This document shows positions 1-5,477 of a stretch of 8,150 bases of DNA, piece after piece. Source of the DNA: Streptosporangiaceae bacterium (GTDB lineage: Bacteria; Actinomycetota; Actinomycetes; Streptosporangiales; Streptosporangiaceae); the NCBI GenBank assembly GCA_030040475.1, contig JASHTQ010000722.1:1-8150 (forward strand), given 5' to 3'. Below the pieces are notes generated by a model, which saw nothing but the letters and a program-made list of their open reading frames with translations, made no database searches and was not told the origin of the DNA. Position 1 is the stretch's first letter. Each line of letters begins with the position of its first letter. The translations under genes and the position numbers were made by a program.

Positions 1-70
1 CACCCAGGTGCTCCCGGTCGAGCTTGTCATCCGCGAGTCCGCCGCCGCGCCCGCGCTGGCGCACGGCTGA
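1..70 (+). CDS. LacI-family transcriptional regulator, C-terminal end only
   Basis: The frame beginning at base 2 is open and stops with TGA at 68-70. It encodes 22 residues containing LPVELVIRES, which matches the closing strand of the LacI/PurR sugar-binding domain; many members end with a similar L-P-x-x-L-V-x-R-E-S stretch. The DNA-binding N-terminus lies outside the window. The next gene starts 44 bp downstream on the same strand with its own ribosome binding site, so this regulator may control or be co-transcribed with it. The family call rests on a short motif only. Confidence 0.6.
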   Translation, partial: TQVLPVELVIRESAAAPALAHG

Positions 71-114
71 GCACCAGGAACCTTAGGCGCAACCGGAAAC
101 GGAGGACCCCCACC

Positions 115-855
115 ATGCGAGTCCTGCTGTGCGGCGAGAGCTGGGTTACCCACAGCCTCCACATCAAGGGCGTGGACTCCTTCACCACGAGCAGCTACGT
201 CGAGGGCGCCGACCGGCTCCGCGAGGTCCTCGCCGCCGCGGGCATCGAGGTGGACTACCTGCCCGGCCACCTGACTCCGGCCCGCTTCCCCGGATCCGCC
301 GCGGCGCTGGCGTCCTACCAGACGGTCATCCTCAGCGACATCGGCGCGAACAGCCTGCTGCTGGCGCCGGACACCTTCGAGCGATCCGCCGTCGCCCCGA
401 ACCGGCTGGCCGCCGTCGAGCAGTACGTCCGCGACGGCGGCGGGCTGCTGATGATCGGCGGCTACCTCTCGTTCGCCGGCATCGAGGGCAAGGCCCGTTA
501 CCACGCCACCCCGGTCGAGGCCGCCCTGCCGGTCACGATCAGCGCCACCGACGACCGCGCCGAGCACCCCGAAGGCGTCCAGCCCGAGGTCACCACGCCC
601 GGCCACGAGGTGCTCGACGGCGTGCCGGAACCATGGCCGGCGCTGCTCGGCTACAACCAGCTGGCGGCGAAGCCGGATGCCGAGGTGCTGGCGCGCTGCG
701 GCGCCGATCCGCTGCTGACGCTCGGCAGCCACGGAAACGGCCGCAGCGCGGCGTTCGCCTCCGACTGCGCCCCGCACTGGTGCCCGCCCGGCTTCATGAC
801 CTGGCCCGGCTACGACCTCCTGTGGCCCAACCTGCTCCGCTGGCTGGCCCGATAA
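115..855 (+). CDS. Putative glutamine amidotransferase-like protein (GATase1_like, PF07090 type)
   Basis: This 246-aa cytoplasmic protein has the features of the GATase1_like family: an N-terminal MRVLLCGESW strand, DSFTTSSY at residues 21-28, ILSDIGANSLLL at 72-83, a GGGLLMIGGYLSFAGIEGK block at 108-126 and SDCAPHW at 216-222. The fold resembles class I glutamine amidotransferases, but the nucleophile-elbow position reads GGYLSF and has no cysteine, so classical glutaminase activity is doubtful and the true reaction is unknown. The ATG at 115 is preceded by a strong GGAGGA at 101-106. The gene follows a LacI-type regulator by 44 bp. In other actinobacteria such genes sit in sugar-catabolic clusters, and that role is inferred here. 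Length is normal for the family, with no sign of damage. Confidence 0.85.
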   Translation: MRVLLCGESWVTHSLHIKGVDSFTTSSYVEGADRLREVLAAAGIEVDYLPGHLTPARFPGSAAALASYQTVILSDIGANSLLLAPDTFERSAVAPNRLAAVEQYVRDGGGLLMIGGYLSFAGIEGKARYHATPVEAALPVTISATDDRAEHPEGVQPEVTTPGHEVLDGVPEPWPALLGYNQLAAKPDAEVLARCGADPLLTLGSHGNGRSAAFASDCAPHWCPPGFMTWPGYDLLWPNLLRWLAR

Positions 856-864
856 CCGCGCCGA

Positions 865-870
865 TAAGCT
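865..870 (+). promoter_or_regulatory. Leaderless -10 hexamer TAAGCT before the thioesterase
   Basis: TAAGCT fits the TANNNT -10 consensus and ends 7 nt before the ATG at 878, so transcription would begin at or next to the start codon. No Shine-Dalgarno sequence is visible between the hexamer and the ATG. No convincing -35 box was found. The same hexamer and spacing recur before glbO. Confidence 0.45.
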
Positions 871-877
871 CGGCCCC

Positions 878-1291
878 ATGCCAGTAGACACCGAGGCCCT
901 GGTCGCCATGCTGCCGTTCGCCGGGCATCTCGGCCTGACCCTGGACGAGGCCGGCCCGGACCGGGTGGTCGCGCGGATCGCCTGGGCTCCGCACCTGTGC
1001 ACCTCGGCCGGCATCATGCACGGCGGGGTGCTGATGTCCCTCGCCGACACCGCCGGAGCGCTCGTCACGTTCCTCGGCCTGCCCGAGGGCGCCACGACGG
1101 CCACGATGACCTCCACCACCCAGCTGTTCCGCCCGGTCAGCGCCGGAACCGTGCGCGCGGTGGCGGTCCCGCTGCACCGCGGCCGCACCACCGTCACCGC
1201 CCAGACCAGCCTGTACGACTTCGAGCAGCGCCTCGTCGCCCAGACCACCCAGATCCAGGCCGTCAGGCAAGCGCAAGGAGAGACACGATGA
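878..1291 (+). CDS. PaaI-family hotdog-fold thioesterase
   Basis: The 137-aa product is a single hotdog domain of the PaaI/YbgC-like acyl-CoA thioesterase superfamily. The signature GIMHGGVLMSLADTAG is at residues 45-60: HGG caps the central helix and Asp57 sits where the family places its catalytic acid. Members hydrolyse acyl- or aryl-CoA thioesters, usually as tetramers; the substrate cannot be read from sequence. Length is normal. The ATG lacks a Shine-Dalgarno but has a leaderless-type -10 seven bases upstream. The stop TGA (1289-1291) overlaps the ATG of the next gene (1288-1290) as ATGA, which indicates translational coupling with the quinone-reductase remnant downstream. Confidence 0.85.
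   Translation: MPVDTEALVAMLPFAGHLGLTLDEAGPDRVVARIAWAPHLCTSAGIMHGGVLMSLADTAGALVTFLGLPEGATTATMTSTTQLFRPVSAGTVRAVAVPLHRGRTTVTAQTSLYDFEQRLVAQTTQIQAVRQAQGETR
1275..1280 (+). promoter_or_regulatory. Shine-Dalgarno AAGGAG for the broken quinone-reductase start
   Basis: AAGGAG ends 7 nt before the ATG at 1288. It marks 1288 as the original start of the reductase gene, even though the reductase reading frame is now out of phase with that ATG. This is the main evidence that the gene once began here and not at the internal GTG 1347. Confidence 0.7.
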
Positions 1292-1922
1292 CCAAGGCAG
1301 TGGTGGCGGCCCCGTCAACGTCGGCGACGAGGTCATCGCGTACCGCGTGGCAGGCGGATACGCCACCGAGCTTGTCGTGCCCGTCTCCAGCGTGATACCC
1401 AAGCCATCGACGCTGTCGTTCGAGCAGGCGAGCGGCCTGATGCTGACCGGCGTGACGGCCTGGCACGCGCTGACCGTCATCGGCCTCGGCGCGGGCGACA
1501 CCGTCCTGATCCACGGCGCCTCAGGCGGCGTCGGCCTGATGGCGGTCCAGCTCGCCGTCGACATGGGCGCGCGGGTGATCGGCACGGCAAGCGACAGCGG
1601 CCACGCGCTGCTGCGCGGTCTCGGCGCGGAGCCCGTGACCTACGGCGCCGGCCTGGCAGACCGGGTCCGTGCCCTGGCCCCAGACGGCGTCGACGCCGCC
1701 GTCGACGCGGTGGGCGGCGACGAGGCCCTCGACACCTCGCTCGCCCTGGTGCCGAGCCGCGACCGCATCGTGACCCTGCTGGCCAGCAAGAGGGCGTTCG
1801 AGAGCGGCATAAAGGTGATCGGCGGCGCCCCGGGCGCCGACCCGGGAACCGAGATCAGGGCCGCGGCCCGACTGGAACTGGCGAGGCTCGCCAACCACGG
1901 CAAGATCGTCCTGGTTCCGTAA
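1288..1922 (+). pseudogene. Zinc-binding-dehydrogenase/quinone-oxidoreductase gene with two internal deletions
   Basis: The ATG at 1288 has a good Shine-Dalgarno and begins MTKAVV, the usual start of NADPH:quinone oxidoreductases (medium-chain dehydrogenase superfamily). After about six codons the homology jumps frame: the third frame then reads GPVNVGDEVIAYRVAGGYA, which normally lies near residue 85-90. Roughly 75-80 codons of the GroES-like domain are missing and the frame is broken; the 1288 frame ends after 35 codons. The Rossmann part is preserved (HGASGGVGLMAVQLA, coenzyme-binding AxxGxxG type). Near the end, LELARLA runs straight into NHGKIVLVP, lacking the usual stretch of about 30 residues between these blocks, so a second in-frame deletion is inferred. 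An open frame of 191 aa from the GTG at 1347 could still be translated but lacks most of the substrate domain. I judge it non-functional. Deletion sizes are estimates from memory of the family. Confidence 0.8.
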
Positions 1923-3002
1923 CCGGGCCGGCTCCGGCCTTACCACCTGCCCGGTGCGCGCGCTGGCCCGCGCGGCGTCCAGCACGGCGGCGGTCGCGAC
2001 GGCGTCCCACGGGTCCACCGGCACCGCCTGCTCGGCACGGATCGCGGCGGCGAACGCAGGGTAGAACAGGTCCCACGACCCGCGCACAGAAGGCACCGGC
2101 TCGATGACGTCACCGCGTCGCAGCGACCCCCACCGCCCGGCCGGCTCGACCCCCCACTGCTCGCCAGGCTCGACCCCCCAGGTCGCGCCCGCGGCCGCCG
2201 CCGACGCCGGCGACGCGCCCCCGCGCAGCAAGGCCTCCTGGCCATCCACCGCGTCGATCACGTAGCTGCCCGAGGTTCCCGCGGCGCGGAACCGCGGCCC
2301 CGGAGAACCCTGTCGCCAGCTGGCCCACAGGTGCGACCGCACGCCGCCCTCGTGAGTCAGCGCGACGAACACGTCGTCGTCAAGCCCGTCGGCCCCGTCC
2401 GGCCCAGCCTGGTAGTGCATCTCGGCGTAAACGGAAAGCACACGCCCCGCGAGCACGAGCGCCTGGTCGGCCAGGTGGCTGCCGAGGTCGAGCAGCGTAC
2501 CGCCGCCCGCCGGCGACGGCCCTGACCCCGGCCGGAACCGCTCGAACCGCGACTCGAGGACGGTCAGCGTGCCAAGCGATCCGGAATCAAGCAGCCCGCG
2601 GAGGGTCAGGAAGTCCGAATCCCAGCGCCGGTTCTGGTACACGGTCAGGGGCACCCCGAGCCGCTCGGCCAGCTGCACGCAAGCCCGCGCGGCACCCGCG
2701 TCGAGCGCGAACGGCTTGTCGCAGACCACCGCCAGGCCCAGCCGCAGTGCCTGCTGGGTAAGGGTCACGTGGGTGTCCGCCGGCGTGGAGATCGCCACCG
2801 CCTCGGCTCCCGCCGCGGCCAGCTCGTCGAGCGAGCCGAACGCGGGAAGGCCGAGATCCTCGGCAACCTGCCGGCGCCGCTCGGCCGAGGTGGTAACCAC
2901 CCCGAGAAACTCGCAGTTCCCGGCCGACGCGATCAGCGGCGCGTGAAAATAGCGCCCGCCAAGCCCGTACCCGGCCAGCCCGATCCGCACCGCTCCTGCC
3001 AC
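1521..3002 (-). CDS. Gfo/Idh/MocA-family NAD(P)-dependent oxidoreductase with antisense C-terminal extension
   Basis: Numbering from the GTG at 3002, residues 6-16 (RIGLAGYGLGG) form the Rossmann dinucleotide loop. DKP at 95-97 replaces the usual catalytic EKP, a common variant. GTLLDLGSHLAD at 168-179 is the conserved block of the substrate domain. Such enzymes oxidise or reduce sugars and polyols with NAD(P). Family homology ends at about residue 354 (TGQVV, base 1941), a normal length, but no stop codon is there. The frame continues for 139 residues antisense to the quinone-reductase remnant and stops at 1521-1523. This tail has no family resemblance. The start at 3002 is preferred over GTG 3017 because GAGGAG at 3015-3010 is 7 nt upstream of it. 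A 24-bp duplication lies near residue 275. Confidence 0.8.
   Translation of the reverse strand: MAGAVRIGLAGYGLGGRYFHAPLIASAGNCEFLGVVTTSAERRRQVAEDLGLPAFGSLDELAAAGAEAVAISTPADTHVTLTQQALRLGLAVVCDKPFALDAGAARACVQLAERLGVPLTVYQNRRWDSDFLTLRGLLDSGSLGTLTVLESRFERFRPGSGPSPAGGGTLLDLGSHLADQALVLAGRVLSVYAEMHYQAGPDGADGLDDDVFVALTHEGGVRSHLWASWRQGSPGPRFRAAGTSGSYVIDAVDGQEALLRGGASPASAAAAGATWGVEPGEQWGVEPAGRWGSLRRGDVIEPVPSVRGSWDLFYPAFAAAIRAEQAVPVDPWDAVATAAVLDAARASARTGQVVRPEPARLRNQDDLAVVGEPRQFQSGRGPDLGSRVGARGAADHLYAALERPLAGQQGHDAVAARHQGERGVEGLVAAHRVDGGVDAVWGQGTDPVCQAGAVGHGLRAETAQQRVAAVACRADHPRAHVDGELDRHQADAA
1926..1939. terminator. GC inverted repeat between convergent genes
   Basis: GGCCGG-CT-CCGGCC is a perfect inverted repeat starting 3 nt after the reductase stop. 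It lies exactly where the oxidoreductase homology on the other strand ends. It could serve as a bidirectional terminator hairpin, but there is no T-tract and the stem is short. Confidence 0.3.
2143..2180 (-). repeat. 24-bp-period duplication in the oxidoreductase gene
   Basis: GGCTCGACCCCCCA occurs at 2143-2156 and again at 2167-2180, 24 bp apart. On the coding strand it gives two WGVEP motifs eight residues apart (near residues 275-287). Family members normally carry one such motif here, so this looks like a small in-frame duplication in a surface loop. Confidence 0.6.
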
Positions 3003-3009
3003 GACGCGA

Positions 3010-3015
3010 CTCCTC
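3010..3015 (-). promoter_or_regulatory. Shine-Dalgarno GAGGAG deciding the oxidoreductase start
   Basis: CTCCTC on the plus strand reads GAGGAG on the coding strand, 7 nt before the GTG at 3002-3000. The longer GTG start at 3017 overlaps this site and has no comparable site of its own. Confidence 0.65.
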
Positions 3016-3040
3016 ACCCAGACGACCGCGCAACTCCCGC

Positions 3041-3145
3041 CCGCAACCGCCGGGCCGGCGGAACCCCGCCCGGCGGAACCCCGCCCGGCGGAACCCGGGT
3101 CGGCAACCGCCCGCCCGGCGGGACCCCGGCCGGCAACCGCACCGA
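3041..3145. repeat. Imperfect 15-bp tandem repeat, about seven units
   Basis: Seven 15-bp units can be aligned head to tail. The two best copies are CGGCGGAACCCCGCC at 3056-3070 and 3071-3085. The third (3086-3100) is degenerate at its end. The flanking units (3041-3055, 3101-3115, 3131-3145) follow a CGGCAACCGC variant that alternates with a CGGCGGGACC unit at 3116-3130. The core GGCGG-AACC-CCGCC is itself a hairpin. The array fills most of the gap between the regulator stop (3153) and the oxidoreductase start (3002), so it would lie in the leader or promoter of the latter. No convincing gene covers it. Confidence 0.75.
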
Positions 3146-3152
3146 GCCGAAC

Positions 3153-3644
3153 CTACCCCGCGGCGTGCCTCGCGCAGCGCCCGGAGCCGGACTCGTCATG
3201 GAAGGCCCGCCCGCAGCTGGGCGCCGGGCACAGCTTGAGCCGGAGCCAGCCGCCCGACGCCGCCGCCTGCGCAACCGCGATGGCCACCAGCGCCACCAGG
3301 TTGGGGTAGCTGGCCCTGGCGGCGCTCGCCAGCTCCGCGGCGCTGGCCGGGTCGACGGTGAGCACCAGCCGGCCGTCGGCAAGCGCCCTGGTCAGCCGGG
3401 CGGCGGCCGCGGCGTCCTGGCGGCCGTTTGCGTGCGCGGCCAGGACGTCCCTGATCGAGTCGCGCAGCCGGAACAGCGCTGCGTGCTCGGAGTTGCTCAG
3501 CCCCGCGTCGTCGGGCAGCAGGGTCGCCGAGCGCAGCCAGGCGGCGGCCTCCTCGCGGGTGCGCAGCAGGTCCACGTCGGGGCCGGGCCCCACCGTGTTC
3601 GCGAACGACTGGATGAGGTATAGCGGACCGGAAGTGTCAGGCAC
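3153..3644 (-). CDS. CGNR zinc-finger/ABATE-like putative transcriptional regulator, shortened finger
   Basis: The 163-aa product has the layout of the ABATE (stress-induced regulator) plus zf-CGNR family: LYLIQSFANTV at residues 8-18, a middle helical region with LRDSIRDVLAA at 60-70, and a final LKLCPAPSCGRAFHD at 137-150 holding the first zinc pair (Cys139, Cys144). The usual second half of the finger, Cys-x3-Cys-Gly-Asn-Arg plus a basic tail, is absent. The protein ends RCARHAAG, offering only Cys157 and His160, so zinc could be bound C-C-C-H. Family length is typically about 180-200 aa. The GTG start at 3644 has TACGAT 6 nt upstream, which fits a leaderless transcript. It diverges from the gene at 3742. 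DNA binding is inferred from the family. Confidence 0.65.
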   Translation of the reverse strand: MPDTSGPLYLIQSFANTVGPGPDVDLLRTREEAAAWLRSATLLPDDAGLSNSEHAALFRLRDSIRDVLAAHANGRQDAAAAARLTRALADGRLVLTVDPASAAELASAARASYPNLVALVAIAVAQAAASGGWLRLKLCPAPSCGRAFHDESGSGRCARHAAG

Positions 3645-3650
3645 GATCCG

Positions 3651-3656
3651 ATCGTA
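3651..3656 (-). promoter_or_regulatory. Leaderless -10 hexamer TACGAT before the CGNR-like gene
   Basis: On the minus strand TACGAT is followed by exactly six bases (CGGATC) and then the GTG start at 3644. The expected +1 therefore coincides with the start codon. No good -35 box lies 16-18 bp upstream. Confidence 0.5.
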
Positions 3657-3706
3657 ACCAGCCGGTCAAACGCGACAGGCACGACCAGATCTCCCGGAGC
3701 GTAACG

Positions 3707-3735
3707 TTGTAGCCGCCGGCCCGCTGCCGTACTGT
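3707..3735 (+). promoter_or_regulatory. Leaderless promoter TTGTAG-17-TACTGT
   Basis: TTGTAG (3707-3712) and TACTGT (3730-3735) are 17 bp apart. The -10 ends six bases before the ATG at 3742, so the transcript would start on the ATG. This is the most complete housekeeping-type promoter in the window. It lies 50-90 bp from the divergent promoter of the CGNR-like gene, so one regulator could affect both. Confidence 0.55.
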
Positions 3736-3741
3736 CCAGCT

Positions 3742-4287
3742 ATGTCCGCCGCCGACACGCCCGAGGCAAGCGAGCCGACCGGTCCCGCCCCGGTGCCTGC
3801 CCGACCGCATCTCGCCAAGACGGTCTGGACGAACGCCGACTTCGACGAGCTGAGCTGGCACGACAACACCATCCACGCCCTCGCCGTGGAACCGCTGGGC
3901 AGTGACCCCGGCCGCCTCCTCCTGGACATCGACCACATCGTCGGGGGGATCCTTCCCGACCCCGCGCAGAGCACGCTCAACTTCTGGATCTGCCCGGCAA
4001 CCCTGGTCCTCGAGCCCGCCTGGGATCTCGTCACCGAGATCGACATGGAAGGCTGGGGCTTCCACATGGACATCAACAAGATCGAGCGATCCGAGCCCGA
4101 CGAGCGCGGCAACTTCGACTGGACCCTCACCGGCGACCTCGTCACCATCCGCCTCGGCGCCCGCGGCTTCACCATGTACCTCCGCCAGCCCCCCGTGTAC
4201 AGCGACGGCTTCTTCCTGTCCGTCGCCGAGCGCGGCGGAATCAGCTTCGCCGAGCAGGGCTATACCACGACCGCCGGTCAGGACTGA
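3742..4287 (+). CDS. Unrecognised conserved-looking 181-aa protein
   Basis: I do not recognise this family. The first 25 residues are Pro/Ala-rich and probably disordered. The rest looks like a compact soluble alpha/beta domain: DFDELSWHDNTIHALAVE at 33-50, RLLLDIDHIVGG at 58-69, FWICPATLVLEPAWDLVTEID at 81-101, then FDWTLTGDLVTIRLGARGF at 125-143. Acidic and aromatic residues are abundant (Trp29, Trp39, Trp82, Trp94, Trp105, Trp127). There is no signal peptide or membrane segment. The SWHD-N-IHAL opening followed by an LxLDID strand loosely recalls small immunity-protein-like or DUF domains, but this is only an impression. The ATG is set by a leaderless promoter. The stop overlaps the convergent gene by 10 bp. 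Confidence 0.75.
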   Translation: MSAADTPEASEPTGPAPVPARPHLAKTVWTNADFDELSWHDNTIHALAVEPLGSDPGRLLLDIDHIVGGILPDPAQSTLNFWICPATLVLEPAWDLVTEIDMEGWGFHMDINKIERSEPDERGNFDWTLTGDLVTIRLGARGFTMYLRQPPVYSDGFFLSVAERGGISFAEQGYTTTAGQD

Positions 4288-4739
4288 GTCAGCCACGGGT
4301 AGCGATCGGTGTCCTTGCCCGCGTAGTCGGGGTCGAGGTAGATGAAGCAGCGCTGGATCTTCCAGTCGCGGATCTCGAAGACATCGCACCACCGGCCCGC
4401 GGCCCACTCCGGGACCCCGGCCCGCCATGGTCCGTCCCGGTGCTCGCCGTGGCTGGTCCCCTCGCACACCACCACGTCGCCGCCGAACACCCAGTTGAAG
4501 TGGGAGTAATGGTGGACGATCGAGGTGATCGTGCCGCCGACGTCGGTAAACAACTGGCCGATCGCCTTCTTGCCCGTGGCCAGGCCCCACTTGGGAAAGT
4601 AGACCTGTGCGTCATCGGCGAACAGGTCGAGAATGCTGCCGCCTGTCGATGTGACCCCGCCGTTGTCGAACGCCTTCAGGTACTCGATCGCGACGGACTT
4701 GCGCTGCTCGTCGGTCATCGTCTGGGTAGTAAGCGCCAT
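4278..4739 (-). CDS. SnoaL-like / NTF2-superfamily protein
   Basis: The 153-aa product has the cone-shaped NTF2/SnoaL order: an N-terminal helix (YLKAFDNGG), LDLFADDAQVYFPKWG followed by GKKAIGQLF, then strands HHYSHFNWVFGGDVVVCEGT and the closing RWCDVFEIRDWKIQRCFIYLDPDY. The family includes cyclases, isomerases and many binding proteins of unknown function; the substrate is not readable. The ATG at 4739 is preferred over an in-frame GTG at 4811, because the extra 24 residues show no domain character. A weak AGGGA lies 11-12 nt before the ATG. A TAGGGT hexamer further upstream would give a leader of roughly 40 nt. The 3' end overlaps the convergent gene by 10 bp. Confidence 0.75.
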   Translation of the reverse strand: MALTTQTMTDEQRKSVAIEYLKAFDNGGVTSTGGSILDLFADDAQVYFPKWGLATGKKAIGQLFTDVGGTITSIVHHYSHFNWVFGGDVVVCEGTSHGEHRDGPWRAGVPEWAAGRWCDVFEIRDWKIQRCFIYLDPDYAGKDTDRYPWLTQS

Positions 4740-4850
4740 CGGTACCACCGTCCCTGCAACTCGGGCAGCCGCCCACGTCAGCACCCTAACGAAGCTCACG
4801 CGGGTCCGCACTACCGTGCCGGAATGACCCGGCCAAGCCGGGCAAAATGC

Positions 4851-4881
4851 GGAACATCCGCCTCGCTCCAGGCGTTATATC
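4851..4881 (+). promoter_or_regulatory. Candidate ECF-type promoter GGAAC-N18-GTT, overlapping TATATC -10
   Basis: GGAAC at 4851-4855 and GTT at 4874-4876 are separated by 18 bp, the spacing of SigR/SigH-type (thiol-oxidative stress) promoters, whose consensus is close to GGAAT-N18-GTT. Overlapping this, TATATC at 4876-4881 ends six bases before the ATG at 4888, which would suit a housekeeping leaderless start. Either reading puts the transcript start at or just before the start codon. Sigma-factor assignment is a motif-level guess. Confidence 0.35.
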
Positions 4882-4887
4882 GAAGCT

Positions 4888-5355
4888 ATGTACACCTGCA
4901 TGACATGCGGCAGGGAGCTGCATCCCGAACGAGCCGCGAAGTACGACTACTGCATGTCGCCCGAATGCCAGGAGAAGAACGCCAAGGGCCTGACCATGGT
5001 CGCGGTCGGCGTGAACAAGGCCGCCGAGCAATACATGATCCTGGACGAGCAGACCAGCGATGACCTCGCCAGCGGCAAGTACCACGACCAGCGCCGCGCC
5101 TTCTTCGGCCGTCCCGCCCCGTCCCCGGCCCTGCCGAAGCACCCGGCCCCGCCGAAGCACCCGGCCGGGACCGCCAGGCCGCCGGCCCAGCCCGCCAGGC
5201 CACCGCGCCAGCCGTGGACCAGATCGCAGGAGAGGCTGGCGCTCCTCTACAACGAGCAAGGCCTCAGGCCGGACGAGATAGCCAGCAAGCTGCACCTGAG
5301 CCCCTACCAGGTGACCCAGATCGTCCTCAACACCCGCACCAGAGGCAAGCTCTGA
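4888..5355 (+). CDS. Zinc-ribbon / proline-rich linker / helix-turn-helix protein of unknown function
   Basis: Three parts are visible in 155 aa. Residues 1-30 hold a zinc ribbon: Cys4-x2-Cys7 and Cys22-x4-Cys27. Residues 31-73 (GLTMVAVGVNKAAEQYMILDE onward) form a small domain I cannot name. Residues 74-110 are a Pro/Ala/Lys-His linker with an 18-bp DNA duplication (5133-5168) giving two PKHPA motifs. Residues 111-147 form a helix-turn-helix, with LRPDEIASKLHLSPYQVTQIV at 126-146, resembling sigma-70 region 4 or transposase-type HTHs. A role in DNA or RNA-polymerase binding is inferred. The ATG has no Shine-Dalgarno but has a promoter positioned for leaderless transcription. A strong hairpin follows the stop. 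It diverges from the SnoaL-like gene. Confidence 0.8.
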   Translation: MYTCMTCGRELHPERAAKYDYCMSPECQEKNAKGLTMVAVGVNKAAEQYMILDEQTSDDLASGKYHDQRRAFFGRPAPSPALPKHPAPPKHPAGTARPPAQPARPPRQPWTRSQERLALLYNEQGLRPDEIASKLHLSPYQVTQIVLNTRTRGKL

Positions 5356-5393
5356 TCCACCATGCCCCGCTCGTATCCTCAGCACCGCCCGGC

Positions 5394-5423
5394 CCGCCGG
5401 GGTGGCGCCTCCCACCCCGGCGG
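5394..5423 (+). terminator. 12-bp perfect hairpin downstream of the zinc-ribbon/HTH gene
   Basis: CCGCCGGGGTGG (5394-5405) pairs perfectly with CCACCCCGGCGG (5412-5423) across a 6-nt loop. It begins 38 nt after the stop at 5355 and lies 54 nt before the next start. There is no T-tract, which is common for actinobacterial terminators. Confidence 0.55.
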
Positions 5424-5465
5424 AGGCGCTCCGAAGATCGCCGCCTGATCCAGGCGCCGCCTGCT

Positions 5466-5471
5466 TAGGAT
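5466..5471 (+). promoter_or_regulatory. Leaderless -10 hexamer TAGGAT before the EAD1 ORF
   Basis: TAGGAT is followed by six bases (GCCAAC) and the GTG at 5478. This supports the GTG as a genuine leaderless start for the short EAD1 reading frame. No Shine-Dalgarno is present. Confidence 0.5.
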
Positions 5472-5477
5472 GCCAAC

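Noticed and set aside
129..887. 252-codon open frame overlapping the GATase-like gene
   Set aside because: It is very Arg/Pro/Gly-rich with no domain, and it is the +2 shadow of a well-supported gene with a strong Shine-Dalgarno.
794..1585. 263-codon minus-strand frame opposite the thioesterase and reductase
   Set aside because: Antisense of two recognised coding stretches; low-complexity composition and no recognisable motif.
3041..3145. CRISPR-like array
   Set aside because: The units are contiguous 15-mers with no spacers and no cas genes nearby.
2769..3623. 284-codon plus-strand frame with PPGGT pentapeptide repeats
   Set aside because: The repeats are the 15-bp DNA array read in frame; the rest is antisense to the oxidoreductase and CGNR-like genes.
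3657..3700. TTTGACC near 3664-3670 (minus strand) as a -35 box for the CGNR-like gene
   Set aside because: It lies only about 8 bp from the TACGAT hexamer, too close for a sigma-70-type spacer.
3637..4590. 317-codon minus-strand frame
   Set aside because: It lies antisense to the 181-aa gene and in another frame of the SnoaL-like gene; its composition is that of a shadow frame and no domain is seen.
4786..5415. 209-codon minus-strand frame
   Set aside because: Antisense to the zinc-ribbon/HTH gene; no motif, and it lacks the codon bias expected of a gene here.
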